DNA of 64,000 nt from Aldrovandia affinis. Lineage: Eukaryota > Chordata > Actinopteri > Notacanthiformes > Halosauridae. The notes under the pieces were generated by a model that ran no database searches, had not been told where the DNA came from, and was given only the letters and a program-made list of their open reading frames with translations. Shown here in pieces: positions 43,302 to 54,447 of the stretch; positions within the stretch are counted from its first letter, which is position 1; every line of letters starts with the position of its first letter. The stretch lies in the NCBI GenBank assembly GCA_029706075.1, contig JAINUG010000108.1:3211001-3275000 (forward strand), read 5' to 3'. The translations under genes and the position numbers were made by a program.

Positions 43302-44160
43302 TACACACACACAGTATAATCAAAGAAAATGTATTTAAAGCAATAATTCAAATCCTGACTTATCAAAATATATTCAGGGAAAAGTCCCTAAAAGGGTGAG
43401 CAATCATGCAGTCACCAGACTCAGCAGCCTGACCAGTAGGGAAATCCATCTCAAAGTGCCTTTGAAACATTTTAATGTGACTGAGAAAGTAAAGATAGTG
43501 CAAGATAACTCTGAATGGCACGTCTGCAAGAATCGACAGAAAAAAGTGGTTGTCGGAGGAAAGGGGAGGAGTTGGGGGAGTGATGGAGCAGGACACATCG
43601 AGGCAAAATGATCACGCTGAGATTTAAAACGGGCCGTATTAACAGCGATATCTTCACTGCGCTGTGCACCCTGCTCCGTTTTCTCCCACTCTTTTCAGAA
43701 CCGTTTTTATTTTGTTGTAAATTAACAAGTGTGATTCAGCAAGAGGGCGTGGATTGTGCGTGGGAACTCATTTCTTGGAAACAAATTGCTTCGGCACACC
43801 GCGGTAGAATAGCTATGCTTAGAGAGGGCAAAGTGGCAGTTTGTGATAGCAGTCAGGCAAGCCTGCATTAGTAAAAAGTAGGAAATTAAAAAAATGTGTG
43901 CAAAAACAACAACTTGAAAAGCTGGATATTAGAAATGATTGTACATTCTTAGAAACCCCTTTAGGCGCTGACTGATTCAGATGAAGCTATATTTGAACAA
44001 ACTGGAATGTCAACATTAACATAGCATAGGGTTTAACATGGCATTCTGCACTGTGTTTCCACCGTTCAACTTTCCTATTCATCGGCATTGGCCATGTTCA
44101 CATTACTCTGACATGATGGAAATACTGGGCCTATGTAACATTCCTGATCACGGTACTGTA
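42435..44160. other. Intergenic DNA downstream of slc35d3
   Basis: AT-rich, with no supportable gene. It holds an (AT)n(AC)n microsatellite at 43265-43313. The short frames at 43396-43871 show no family resemblance and no splice pattern. Confidence 0.4.
43265..43313 (+). repeat. (AT)n(AC)n microsatellite
   Basis: A pure AT run passes directly into an AC run, a common compound microsatellite form. Confidence 0.95.
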
Positions 44161-44171
44161 GCTTTCACATC

Positions 44172-44729
44172 CAGATAACTGCCAAACTAGAGGAACCACC
44201 AACATAAAATGTCTTAATAGGGAGTTGGGCCACCAGAGCCACCAGAGCAGCTTCAATGCCCCTTGGCATAGATTCTACAAGTATCTGTAACTCTACTGGA
44301 GGGATGCAACACCATTCTTCCATGATACATTCCATCATTTGGTGTTTTGTTGATGATGGTGTAAAACACTGATTCAGCGGTCACTCCAGAATTTCCCATA
44401 AATGTTGTCACAATTGGGTTGAGACCTGGTGACTGAGATGGCCATGGCATATAGTTTATATCATTTTCATGCTCATCAAACCAGTCAGTCACCACTCGTG
44501 CCCTGTGGATGGGGGCATTGTCATCTGGAAAGAGGCCACTCCCATCAGGATTGGCTTCGCTACAGGATGAAGGTGATCACTCAAAATGGCTTTGTTTATT
44601 GGCATTTACCTTGCCCTCTAAGGGGTTGAGTGCACTTAAACCATGCTAAGAAAATGCACCCCATACCATAACAGAGCCACCAGAACCCTTCATTTACTCA
44701 AGTGTTTACTTTATATTGGCAGTTACCTG
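44172..44729 (-). mobile_element. Internally deleted Tc1-like element
   Basis: The left end CAGATAACTGCCAAACTAGA and the right end TATATTGGCAGTTACCTG are inverted repeats of the family also seen at 11780-12446. The inside on the minus strand retains transposase DNA (GGGCCACCAGAGCC, CAGCTTCAATGCCCCTTGGC, CATCAAACCAGTCAGTCACC, GTGGATGGGGGCATTGTCAT) with stops and deletions. At 558 bp it is about one third of an autonomous copy. Confidence 0.85.
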
Positions 44730-44734
44730 TATCT

Positions 44735-45760
44735 TTTCCCTGAATAGTGATTAGGTCAGTTGATGCCCTACATAAACGTTGGACATATAGATTATGTTCA
44801 TCTGCCAAATAAAGACCCTTACAAACTTTTTTACATCATACGGGTCTCTGCGCCAGTAATGCAAGCTAATACTGCTGACTCAGGCGCTCATTAATTCCAA
44901 AGTTCCCCACTAATACATTACAACCAACTATTACAACAGAAATGATTTATTTGGCTGTGGCACTTTCAACTTTTTATTCTGTTATATTATGCACACTGTT
45001 CTTATTGTTACCTCCCACACTTTTTGGGAGTTATTTCTCCTTGTTTTGAGTAATTGAGTTGTTTTCTTCTTTTTTTATTGAGACATTTTTTTCATATACC
45101 AATGAGTTGCTTAGCAAAAACATGCATCTGTTCATCCATTTCAGCTGTTTTCTTTTCTCAAAAATGGATGCACAATACTTTTCCTTGGTCTATTTGAGTC
45201 ATTGCTAGCAAGGCATATATATTTCCCCTGGATTAGAGAAGTGTTTCTGTGTTTATATTGGGTGTAGAATGGACTTAACCTTTTATGGCACTTTTGTTAT
45301 CAAACATCATCCCTCACCATGCAGATAACTCTTAATGGTTTTCTGTAAGGAAATCCGTTCTTATCTTGTTTGTCCTTTCAGTTCTTCAGTTGCTTTCCAT
45401 TGTGCCTTTCCTTTTTATGTTGCCAAAAATATATCACGAAAGCACATTGTGGGGGTAGCAGACGGGTTTATCTACGTTTCTTAATAATAAAGAGTTTGTT
45501 TCGGTTCTACAAAGTGCGCACAAAACTAAAACTATGGACGCTAAGATTACTGAATATTTGTGACCATTTTTGTGAACAATTTTGTTATGCATTGCCACTG
45601 TGATTTTGAACATTTCTGATCGTTGTAGATAGGTTCCCATACAGCGAAGCTTTTGAAAGGTCTTATTACTTTATTGCCAAAATGTAGTAATTTTTCAAAT
45701 ATATTAATATGTATTATCTATATGTATATATAAATTGTGTTAATTAAATTAATAATAATT
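44735..45760. other. AT-rich intergenic DNA between Tc1 elements
   Basis: No gene or recognised repeat could be supported here. Confidence 0.4.
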
Positions 45761-45763
45761 GTA

Positions 45764-46600
45764 CACTACTGGTCAAAAGGTTTAGAACACCCTCATTTTC
45801 CAGTTTTTACTTAAATTTAAGCAGTTCAAGTCCAGTGAATAACCTGAAATGGTACAAAGGTAAGCAGTAAACTGCCAGAGGTTTTTAAAAAAGTTTAGGT
45901 TACCAAAAACTAATGTAAATTTCAGAGTTATAAAAAAAGGCCCTTTTCAGGGAACAAGTAATGGGTTAACAGTCACTCTGTGCAAGTCGCCAACTCTGTA
46001 TCCAGCAAAAGAGCCCCAGACCATCACGTTTCCTCCTCCATTTTTGACAGTTGGTGTCACACACTGAGGAACCATCCTTTCATCTACTCAACGGCCTACA
46101 AATACATTTCAAAATGTCAAGATTCATCTTCTTCCTTCTTCCAGTCTTCAGTAGTCCACTGGCGGTGATTCATGGCCCAGGCAAGCCTCTTTTTCTTTTT
46201 GCCATTCGACCTGTCAAACCTGCAGCTTGAAGTTTCACAGTTGAAACTGAGACTTCCTTACTTCGACCAGTGTTAAGCTGTTGTCCTGTGAGCCGCCTAT
46301 CACACAAGCTGTTGACTCTCAGAAACTTGTCTTCTGATTTTGTTGTGGCTTTAGGTCTGCCAGACCTCTTCCTGTCAAAGTTTCCTCCAGTTTCCAAGTG
46401 CCTTTTGATGGTGTAGGAAACTACTCACTGCCAAAAAATTGACATTATTTTTCAGTTTTTGGTAAACTAAACTTTTTTTAAACCTCTGCCAGTTTACTGC
46501 TTACCTTTGTACCATTTCATGTTATTCACTGGACTTGAACTGCTTAAATTTCAGTAAAAACTGGAAAATGGGGGTGTTCTAAAACTTTTGACCAGTAGTG
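45764..46600 (-). mobile_element. Tc1-like element with transposase N-terminus and TA target duplication
   Basis: The ends CACTACTGGTCAAAAGG and CTTTTGACCAGTAGTG form an inverted repeat flanked by TA at 45762-45763 and 46601-46602. The minus frame at 46397-46170 reads KRSGRPKATTKSEDKFLRV, then SLCDRRLTGQQLNTGRSKEV and STVKLQAAGLTGRMAKRKRG, the paired-like helix-turn-helix and nuclear-signal region of Tc1 transposase. The catalytic DDE part is deleted. The MITE at 13798-14122 is a shorter sibling. Confidence 0.88.
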
Positions 46601-46619
46601 TATATATATACAGTATATA

Positions 46620-47080
46620 CAGGTAACTGACAAAATTAAAGACACACCAACATAAAGTGTCTTAATAGGCCGTTGGACTGCCAGGAGCCGCCAGAACACT
46701 TTAAATGCGCCTTGGTACAGATTCTACAAGTGCCTGTAACTCTATTGTAGGGATGTAACACTATTCTTCCATGAGAAATTACACCATTTGGTGTATTGTT
46801 TATGGTGGTGGAAAATGCTGTCTCAGGCACCGCTCCTCTGGTGACCTAGATCTAGATCTCGTGATTGAGATGGCCATGGCATATTGTTTACATATGGGAT
46901 GGGGGTATCGTCATCCCAGAAGAAACCAGGATAGAAATGCTTCACCATAGGATGAACGTGATCACTTTGAAAACAGAATGCTTTGTATTTATTGGTGTCA
47001 CCAATAAAAGGGGTTGAGTGGGCCTAAACCATGCCAGGAAAATGCACCCCACACCATAACAGAGCCACCAGTATTCCTCA
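46620..47080 (-). mobile_element. Truncated Tc1-like element
   Basis: It begins CAGGTAACTGACAAAATTAA and follows the same family as 44172-44729 (GTCTTAATAGGCCGTTGG, CGCCTTGGTACAGATTCTAC, GAGATGGCCATGGCATATTG). It lies only about 20 bases after the preceding Tc1 element. The right terminal repeat is absent and the copy ends at a TA/GA microsatellite. Confidence 0.8.
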
Positions 47081-47087
47081 TTTATTG

Positions 47088-47124
<37 letters not shown>

Positions 47125-47125
47125 G
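47088..47125 (+). repeat. (TA)n(GA)n microsatellite
   Basis: A TA run passes into an AG run at the broken end of the preceding Tc1 element. Confidence 0.9.
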
Positions 47126-50100
47126 GCACGACCTTATCAGGAAAGAGGCCATTTCAATTTTATATTTCAAACGTGGAAAGTTTTTGCATCATACACGTGA
47201 TGTCTGGTGATGTTTGGAGAGGACACCCTGTCTCCTTGTATTGGCAAGGACTTGCATGACCTGGCATTAACTCACTCTTTTTGGAAAACATTCTCTCATT
47301 CTCACACTACACACACCCTCAGTCTATGTCTCTACCTGACCCTCTACAACCTCTCTCTCTCTCTCCCTCTCTGAGTCTGCTCACAAACTGTAGAGAAGCC
47401 ATTGTGTCATGTCAGAGGAGCAAGCCTTTTCACTGTCTTTCATTCCATGAGATTAGCTTTACCTTCCTAATATAATCTAACTATTGTCTCTAAAACTGTC
47501 CCTTTTAGTGTAGTTATTTCTGCCTTTGTGCTTAAACCATATCTTCAAAATGTGCCATGCCATGGGTGCCTACAAAAAAATACAGACATTTCCACTTTCA
47601 GGATGGATTTTTCAATTACGCTTTTCTATATTTACTCTCAAAAATACCAAACATGGGCCTACACAAAAATCTTGTGCAACTACACTTTCTGAGCACAAAA
47701 GTGCTTCTGTTTTTACTACAATTATCTTGGGGCAAGAGTTCCGAGAATTGTTCTTGGAAAGTTTGCAATATAGCATTTATTGTGGGTCTGCCTGTATTTT
47801 TCCATAGCTGGGGTCACTGCAGTTATGTATGATGACAAACGTGCAGCCTGTTTTTACTGTAGCCTACAGATCAAGGTTAGCACCTTGTTCAAAGGTTCAA
47901 TGCCCGTGAATCCTGCCCACAATGACCTCTCATCAATCAGTGTCGGTTGAATTTATTCTCTTATACTCTCTACTGCTGACTGGGTGCTCCCCACCATTGG
48001 AGCCCGTAGGCCACCGGTCATCTGACCACATTTCCAGAACTCCGACCACCAATTAATGGCCGCAATGTGGGTTGAAACAATTTTAGTGAGTAGCCTGGCT
48101 AATAAACCATCGATCAGCATTAAACTGTGAGCACTCAATCTATCGCCGTCTTGTGAGCTATTACCCGCTGCGGTCAACGCTATGGATTTCCTGTAGGAGG
48201 GGCAGAAAGTGGCGGGCTTGGCCCATGAATCTGCCATACGACCATTTTTGAACCATAAAATCTGGTTCACCATAATGAAAAGGGTTTAGGAGCCGCGCGT
48301 GATAGATTTGTTCAGACTTGTGTATTAGCCGTCGGATCCGTTCGCTAGGAAGACGAACCCCCGGAGTCGGGACTATAAGATTAGCTGGAAGCATTCCTGG
48401 TCATTACCGGAGTCATCACTGACTCCTCATGCGTAGAAAGCAATTGCGCTCAATTTATGTTTCGTTACACCGCTTTCTTCAATACCACCCTTTCACCTCC
48501 AATTTGTGCATAATAAGCAGTATGACTGAACAGCTAATACGCTCTCTTCTTCCGTGAAAGTGCACGCATGTAAAATTAGGAAATGAATACCTGCGAACGC
48601 TGGGATCGGGACATTTATTCACTGTGTACAGTCCCACACGTATATTGGGACTGCTGCCACAGCTTTTAGGCAGCCACATCACATTTAACATCCCATTTAG
48701 TACGGGTTTATTTAATGCCCTATTTTTGACACAGTCAGCATGTTTCTAGGAATGGATTGCACGTGCACTGCACTCCGAGCCTTTCCTCAATCTTGAAGTA
48801 GCCTAGCCTACGTTGCGCTGGAACAGACAGTATTGGATGGCAAAATCAAGTAGGCCTACTGAAGCCACCGTGTTAAGTAAATTCCACAAATAATCCCATC
48901 AAAGCATTCCATTGTTCTTTTTTGATTACTGAAAAATAGTTTTACATTTTTATATATATTCAGCTGGGCTTGCTCATAGAATATTAAAGTTGAATAAACA
49001 GATATTTTAAAAAGATCACATAAATATCAGGTTTTTGTCAGAAGTACTCTGAGGAGACCCAGGGCTGTCATTCAGTAAATAATAATTGTAATCTTGTGTA
49101 GATTATATGTAATTGTTTGACAGGTAGGAAGATGGCTCCATCTAGTGGAAAATAAGGGATTTATGTGTGTGTATATATATATATACGTATATATTTAAAA
49201 AACGGATTTAAATGTGCCATTATTTCTCCTTGATACTACTACCACAATTAATTGTGTATTCCCAAGTAATTAAGGGCCTACTGACCTTCGTAAGGTATGT
49301 ATTAGTGTTTCAAATTTAAAAAGCTTCATAAAGCTTTTTCGTGAAAATGACAATGATGCTTATTATTCTCAAACATATTTCATAGAAAGAGCCTTGAAGA
49401 ATTTTATAAACATAATTGTATCTTTTATTTTATTTTATTTATTTATTTATATTGTTGATGTCAGCTTTTCAGGTGAAACTTTGTGAATGGATTCCAGAGT
49501 TGGTTCTCTAGGATATCAAGTGGCAGACTTTATGCTGGAAAACACCCAGACAGACTGGATGCTTCAGATTCCTGGTCTATTTATCCTTAATCACAAGGGA
49601 CAATTAAAAAATGCTGTTCAGTTTTGTATTTTCACCCCTCCATCTTCCTCACTTGTACAAATAGGCCAACAGAAATAGGTCAAATGAAACAGGGTTGTTA
49701 TGACATGTTAGCTTGCGTGTTAATACATTTCGTATTTTTGTCCACTGAGAGCAGTGGGTGTGGTTAGACGAGCAATAAATGGTGACAAGGAAAGCCAGCC
49801 ATTTTGAACACCAAAGGGCTGTTAACAAAATGTGACATAAATATGGATTTTGAAAGGATTCTGGTTAATGTTAAGTGAAAGCATGTTTTCAATTTTCGCT
49901 GCAGAGAACTGTCAAAGTAACATATAAGCAGCCATTGAAAAATCAATGCCATTTTTCTTTAATGGTTCATCTCTAGACTTTGCTGAGGGGATAGAAATGT
50001 CAAATCACCAACTATTCTGTTAAGAAAGTCAAATGGGGACTGCACCATTGTTGGTAGTAGTAATCACGCTTACTTTCTTTTGTATGCACCCTATCATATT

Positions 50101-50960
50101 TCTCCATTCATAATGCCTTCCCTTTTGCACAGACTAGGCGCGCTAATGCTCTTTAACCATAATTGTACAGCACATATTCTCTCTCTTTTTGTGTTCACAA
50201 GACTTTCACTTCCTTCGTGGTTGCGAAATATGAGAAGCCATTTCATGCGACAAGCCACATCTTCACCTGCCCCAAACGGCGCAGCTGATGCACTGATGGG
50301 GGTTCTGAGCCCCCATCTCCAAAGCCATCCTGCCTGTCCGCTGCTTTGGAGGAAGAGCAGGAAACCCCTTTCCTGGAGGGCCACTGTCCACTGTCCACTG
50401 CCGGATCTTTCAGGTCCCCCAAAATAGTGAAATGCATTCCTAGCTAACACACAATATTTCCAGAATGTTAGGGATGTTTCTGTTTAGATTCTAATTTGAC
50501 TTATGAGATAACGTTATGATGACAACATTCCTCAAACCGTCTTAGAGTGTATTTATCGTTCCAGGAATGTCACAGACAAACGTACTGTCGATGTCCCCTG
50601 ATGGTTATCATTTAGTCATGAGAAAACGTCATGGTGGATAGGAAGAGTTCCGATGAAAAAGCAGATAAATACATTTTTGTCATTTTCAGTAAATCAAGAT
50701 TTTTTATTGTGCTTTCTTGGTATAACGTAGCAATTCCAAAAAGGGTGACCCTAAATTGATGTAGCTATGCAAAGTAACAGAAAGACAGATTTTCAAATAT
50801 CTACATCTAAAAATAAATATATAATTTGATATTTTAGTTCGTTTCGCGTCAAAAGCAGATGAATCCACCACCAGTTTTTTTTGCTAAATTGAAATTGGTT
50901 CACCTAGAGCGAAACTCAGTCATTGCGCTCCGGTTGTGCTGACCACTGCAAATTTCCCAA
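47126..50960. other. Intergenic DNA without a recognisable gene
   Basis: No exon or known transposon could be supported. A repeat-poor part at about 47930-48720 has balanced composition and could be regulatory. Frames at 47953-48273 and 50094-50450 lack family resemblance. Confidence 0.35.
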
Positions 50961-50964
50961 ATGT

Positions 50965-51120
50965 GGGAATCTCGACTGCATCATTTCTGGTAGTGGGGGA
51001 CTGCATTCGCTCTCTGTCCTGATATTATGGTGAAGTGGACAAGATTGGTCTTTTCACCATAATATCAGGACAGAGAGCGAATGCAGTCCCCACTACCAGA
51101 AATGATGCAGTGAGATTCCC
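50965..51120. repeat. Near-perfect 70-bp inverted repeat (hairpin) with 18-base loop
   Basis: The left arm 50965-51034 (starting GGGAATCTCGACTGCATCAT) and the right arm 51053-51120 (ending ATGATGCAGTGAGATTCCC) are reverse complements except for two single-base indels. The loop is 51035-51052. The arms contain no Tc1 or hAT terminus and no coding sequence. The high arm identity implies a recent origin, gene conversion between arms, or an assembly fold-back. Confidence 0.97.
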
Positions 51121-51759
51121 TCTGTAGACCCCTGTTCTGAATTTTACTGCATGGTTGTGCGAATTTAGTACGTTGTTTTCTTTTAAAGAATAAAATGCAG
51201 TAGTGGATATCCCGGTTTCTGCTAACAAGAGGGCACGGTGTGTATGAGTTTCTGCAATAAAACGTTGAATAGCTGTTCATAAAGCATGCGATATATCGAG
51301 TTTAGCAACAAAAGGATTTGGAAATGGCAAAATGGCACTGTGATCTCAATCAGAGCTTGTTTGGTTTATTTTTGGCAGAAATGGTGTTTATCGGTTTTTT
51401 GCAAATATGAACTCTTCATATGTGTTGATTACATTTTGAGATTGTTCCGAATGTATGTTTGCCTATTGCCAGATTCTTTCAACGTTGCTAACTTTCCAGA
51501 AAAAAATGACATGAATGAATACACAATTCAAATTATTTTTTTACTGGAATAACAAAACGGAATAAAGTTCCTTGTGACCTTGTGAAAAACAATGTTCAAT
51601 TTTGGGAACCTAACATCCTAACATTCCTGGAAGGTTACGAAAACAAAAAAAATAGCTGGGTACTTCCTTGATACATTTGTGCCTGAGGCTGTCTGCCTAA
51701 TTACATCTGCTTCTCTCCAGCGCCTTCCTGGTACTGACACATTTTTACAAGACCACAGG

Positions 51760-51760
<1 letters not shown>

Positions 51761-51839
<79 letters not shown>
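51761..51839 (+). repeat. (CA)n microsatellite, about 79 bp
   Basis: An uninterrupted CA repeat. Confidence 0.97.
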
Positions 51840-51841
<2 letters not shown>

Positions 51842-51884
51842 AACAACTCCAAGCCATCTCTTAGAAGACTTTTCAAAACTTTTT

Positions 51885-52045
51885 ATGTAAATTTTTTCTC
51901 TTTGTTTTTAACTTGTACTAGCTTGACTTGAAACTGTGTGCTGTGTTCTTGATGTGTATTAAATAACGTTTGTTGTTTGTTCTGGTATGTTGTAGCCCAG
52001 CTACAATTGCTCCCTTGGGGATAAATAAAGTTGTATTTTATAACA
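51885..52045 (+). mobile_element. Possible LINE 3' end
   Basis: The stretch ends CTCCCTTGGGGATAAATAAAG then TTGTATTTTA, resembling the widespread fish LINE 3' terminus CCCCxxGGGGATTAATAAAGT. It contains AATAAA near 52023. Assignment rests on that short motif only. Confidence 0.35.
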
Positions 52046-52119
52046 CCATGTATTTGTTGAGTGAATGACCTAAAACAGCTTGCATTTTTATCAATTTCTA
52101 CAGTTGAATATTTACTGAA

Positions 52120-52200
52120 ATATCACTGGTGCAGGAATTGAACATGCAACATTTTGATTACAAAACCATTCCCCTAACTATTACACCACACTGTTATCAA
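52120..52200 (-). mobile_element. tRNA-like SINE head, antisense
   Basis: Read on the minus strand, a TGGTGTAATAGTTAGGG A-box-like segment is followed 30-odd bases later by GTTCAATTCCTGC, a B-box-like segment. It fits a decayed tRNA-derived SINE. There is no cloverleaf, so it is not a tRNA gene. Confidence 0.4.
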
Positions 52201-52466
52201 ACTTGGCAACATTGTGGTTGGGTCAGTTACAAACCTAGTTGTTATAATACCAAAAGTCTTCCCTGGTCTGATCTCCAATCTCCAGTTTCAGCCACATAAG
52301 GATTTTTTTGCTGTGATGTTTTACTGACATGCAGATTTGTCATAAATAATTTGTTGTTTCATTATTTTCTTTTTTAATGTAATTATTTAAATATCTTTGT
52401 ATTCTTTTTTTCTCCCTTTTTCTCTTCTCAATTTGTAATGCACAATTGTATAGAGTGCTGCAGCCT

Positions 52467-52722
52467 CAGTGGCGTAGCGTGGGTTGCCAGCACCCGGTGC
52501 CCAACCACGGACCGGTTTCATGCAAGACCATTTTCTGTGGACGGGGGTGCAAGAGGAAAAATAATTTGCGCCCCTCGGAATTTTACACCCGGTCCGTGGT
52601 GCAAAAAAGGTTGGGGACCGCTGCCCTCAATGTGTTTTTTTTCGTCTTCTGAAATTCTGCGCCCCTCGGAATTTTGCACCCGGTGCAACCGCACCGGTTC
52701 CACAGCGCACGCTACGCCTCTG
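52467..52722. mobile_element. hAT-type MITE with perfect 8-bp target duplication
   Basis: The element starts CAGTGGCGTAGCGTG and ends CACGCTACGCCTCTG, a 15-bp inverted terminal repeat with one mismatch. It is flanked on both sides by TGCAGCCT (52459-52466 and 52723-52730), the 8-bp duplication diagnostic of hAT transposition. Inside, a unit starting GCGCCCCTCGGAATTTT occurs twice. At 256 bp it has no coding capacity. Confidence 0.92.
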
Positions 52723-52730
52723 TGCAGCCT

Positions 52731-54447
52731 CCACTGTCGATACGGGATAGCGTAGACAAGCACGCGCTCTCTTCGCTTCTTTTCACCCCGCGGTAAACAA
52801 GTTTATCTTGCACAGACATCGAGTTGGAGGAAGACGCTATATACCGACAGACTGCAGGTGTCCGATTGAAAAGAGACGGTCGCCGGTGTGCAACGACGAA
52901 TGGAAACCCCGCCCGTCTAGATCCCTCCCTGCCCGGGCGACGCTAATTATGCGTATCCCTTCGGAGCTGTTGTCCACAGCCGGCAATGGCACGGTTTGGA
53001 GTTGATACCAGACCGTGGGGCTCATCCACACGGTAGAACAGTGCCTTAACAGGATTGTGCATTTTTGTAAAAATCTATGCGCAATCCACGTGTGTTAGAC
53101 GTACTTTTGACTCTTATGAGTTATAAATATAATACAAATTGAAATAAGGGTAATTCATTAACTTTTTTATGCAACTCAATGAAGTGGAAACTTTAGTGTT
53201 TTTGCTTCATTCCTGTTTCTCCTTCTGATCTAGCCTATATCGTATATTGACAGGCGTGTTTTTGGTGAGCAACGCTTGAAAAACTGTTCCCTTATAATAT
53301 GGGTACGTGTCAAAAAGTGTTTGTTTTCACAATAACAATAGACAGCTTCGGGCAGTCCTTTAAAGAGGAAGGTAAAGGGTTTGAACGTGCTGGATTGTTC
53401 GAGCATAAGGAAAACATTGACAAAAAAGGACATGTGAAAATATGGCAGTAAAGGCTGTCTCCACCACACAATAGGTGATATCCAAAACTTTACTTTCATT
53501 AGGCTATGTTCCAGAATGGATAGTATAATGGAGTGAAAAGTCTGTTCAGCTGTATTCCAGAACATCTGCCCTGTGTAATAATATCTTAGCAACTGTGTTT
53601 CAGAATGTTTGCAAAGTTATATTCCCAAAATGCGTTTATTCTCTTCAGTGGTACACACAATGGTCCATTAGTTACAGCGTATTATAGGGAATCATGTAGC
53701 AGTAGGCACAATAACACAGAATGATATTGGCATCCACAGTGCACACAGGTAAGATCATAGGACTCACTGTGCAACAAACACTGCATATTGGCACAGAGAC
53801 ATTTAAAAACCAACATAAAGTCACACAAAGGATAGCCTATGTCAGAGGGCAAAGAGCTTACGATTTATGATTAATATCCATTTGTATCTGCCTTCATTTA
53901 TAAACTTCCATATATTCAATCAGTCTATTTGTAAAAAATCATTATATCTCACCAAGGACTTAAATAAGCAATTATGGATCATTAGAAAATAAAATATATA
54001 ACACATATAGCAATATACATTCAAAAAAGCAAAACTGCAATACCTGAGTAAATATTTCCTTCATTATTGCAAGTTTATCTGTACACCTGTCATAGAAATG
54101 ACGACATAACTGGAATTGGAAAAATATACTATATAATTGACACTGTACAATTCACACCATGACAAGAGTATACAACTTCAAAGTGTACTTCACCCAGAGC
54201 AACTAAATCCTGGCCTCAGAGACCCATATTATCTGCAAGCTTTTGTCCAACCCAGAATCTTAACCACCTGATATAGCTAATCTTTGTTATCTTTGTTGTT
54301 CAATTACCTCCCCATTTCTTTGTGTAGCTGTGGTCTCCTGAGAGCTGGAAAACGTATGTATGAGGTCTGAGGTTGGGTAGTCCTGGTGTAGGCAAGATAT
54401 ATATGCCTAATTTCAAATATTTCTTCATGATATTTTCTGTGTAGCCT
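52731..54447. other. Intergenic DNA and probable il20ra 3' untranslated region
   Basis: No gene is supportable. il20ra transcription (minus) runs into this stretch. A candidate minus-strand AATAAA lies near 53630. Most of it is AT-rich and unremarkable. Confidence 0.35.

Noticed and set aside
50965..51120. microRNA precursor
   Set aside because: The stem is far longer and more perfect than animal pre-miRNAs, and no known miRNA seed was recognised; kept as an unexplained hairpin instead.
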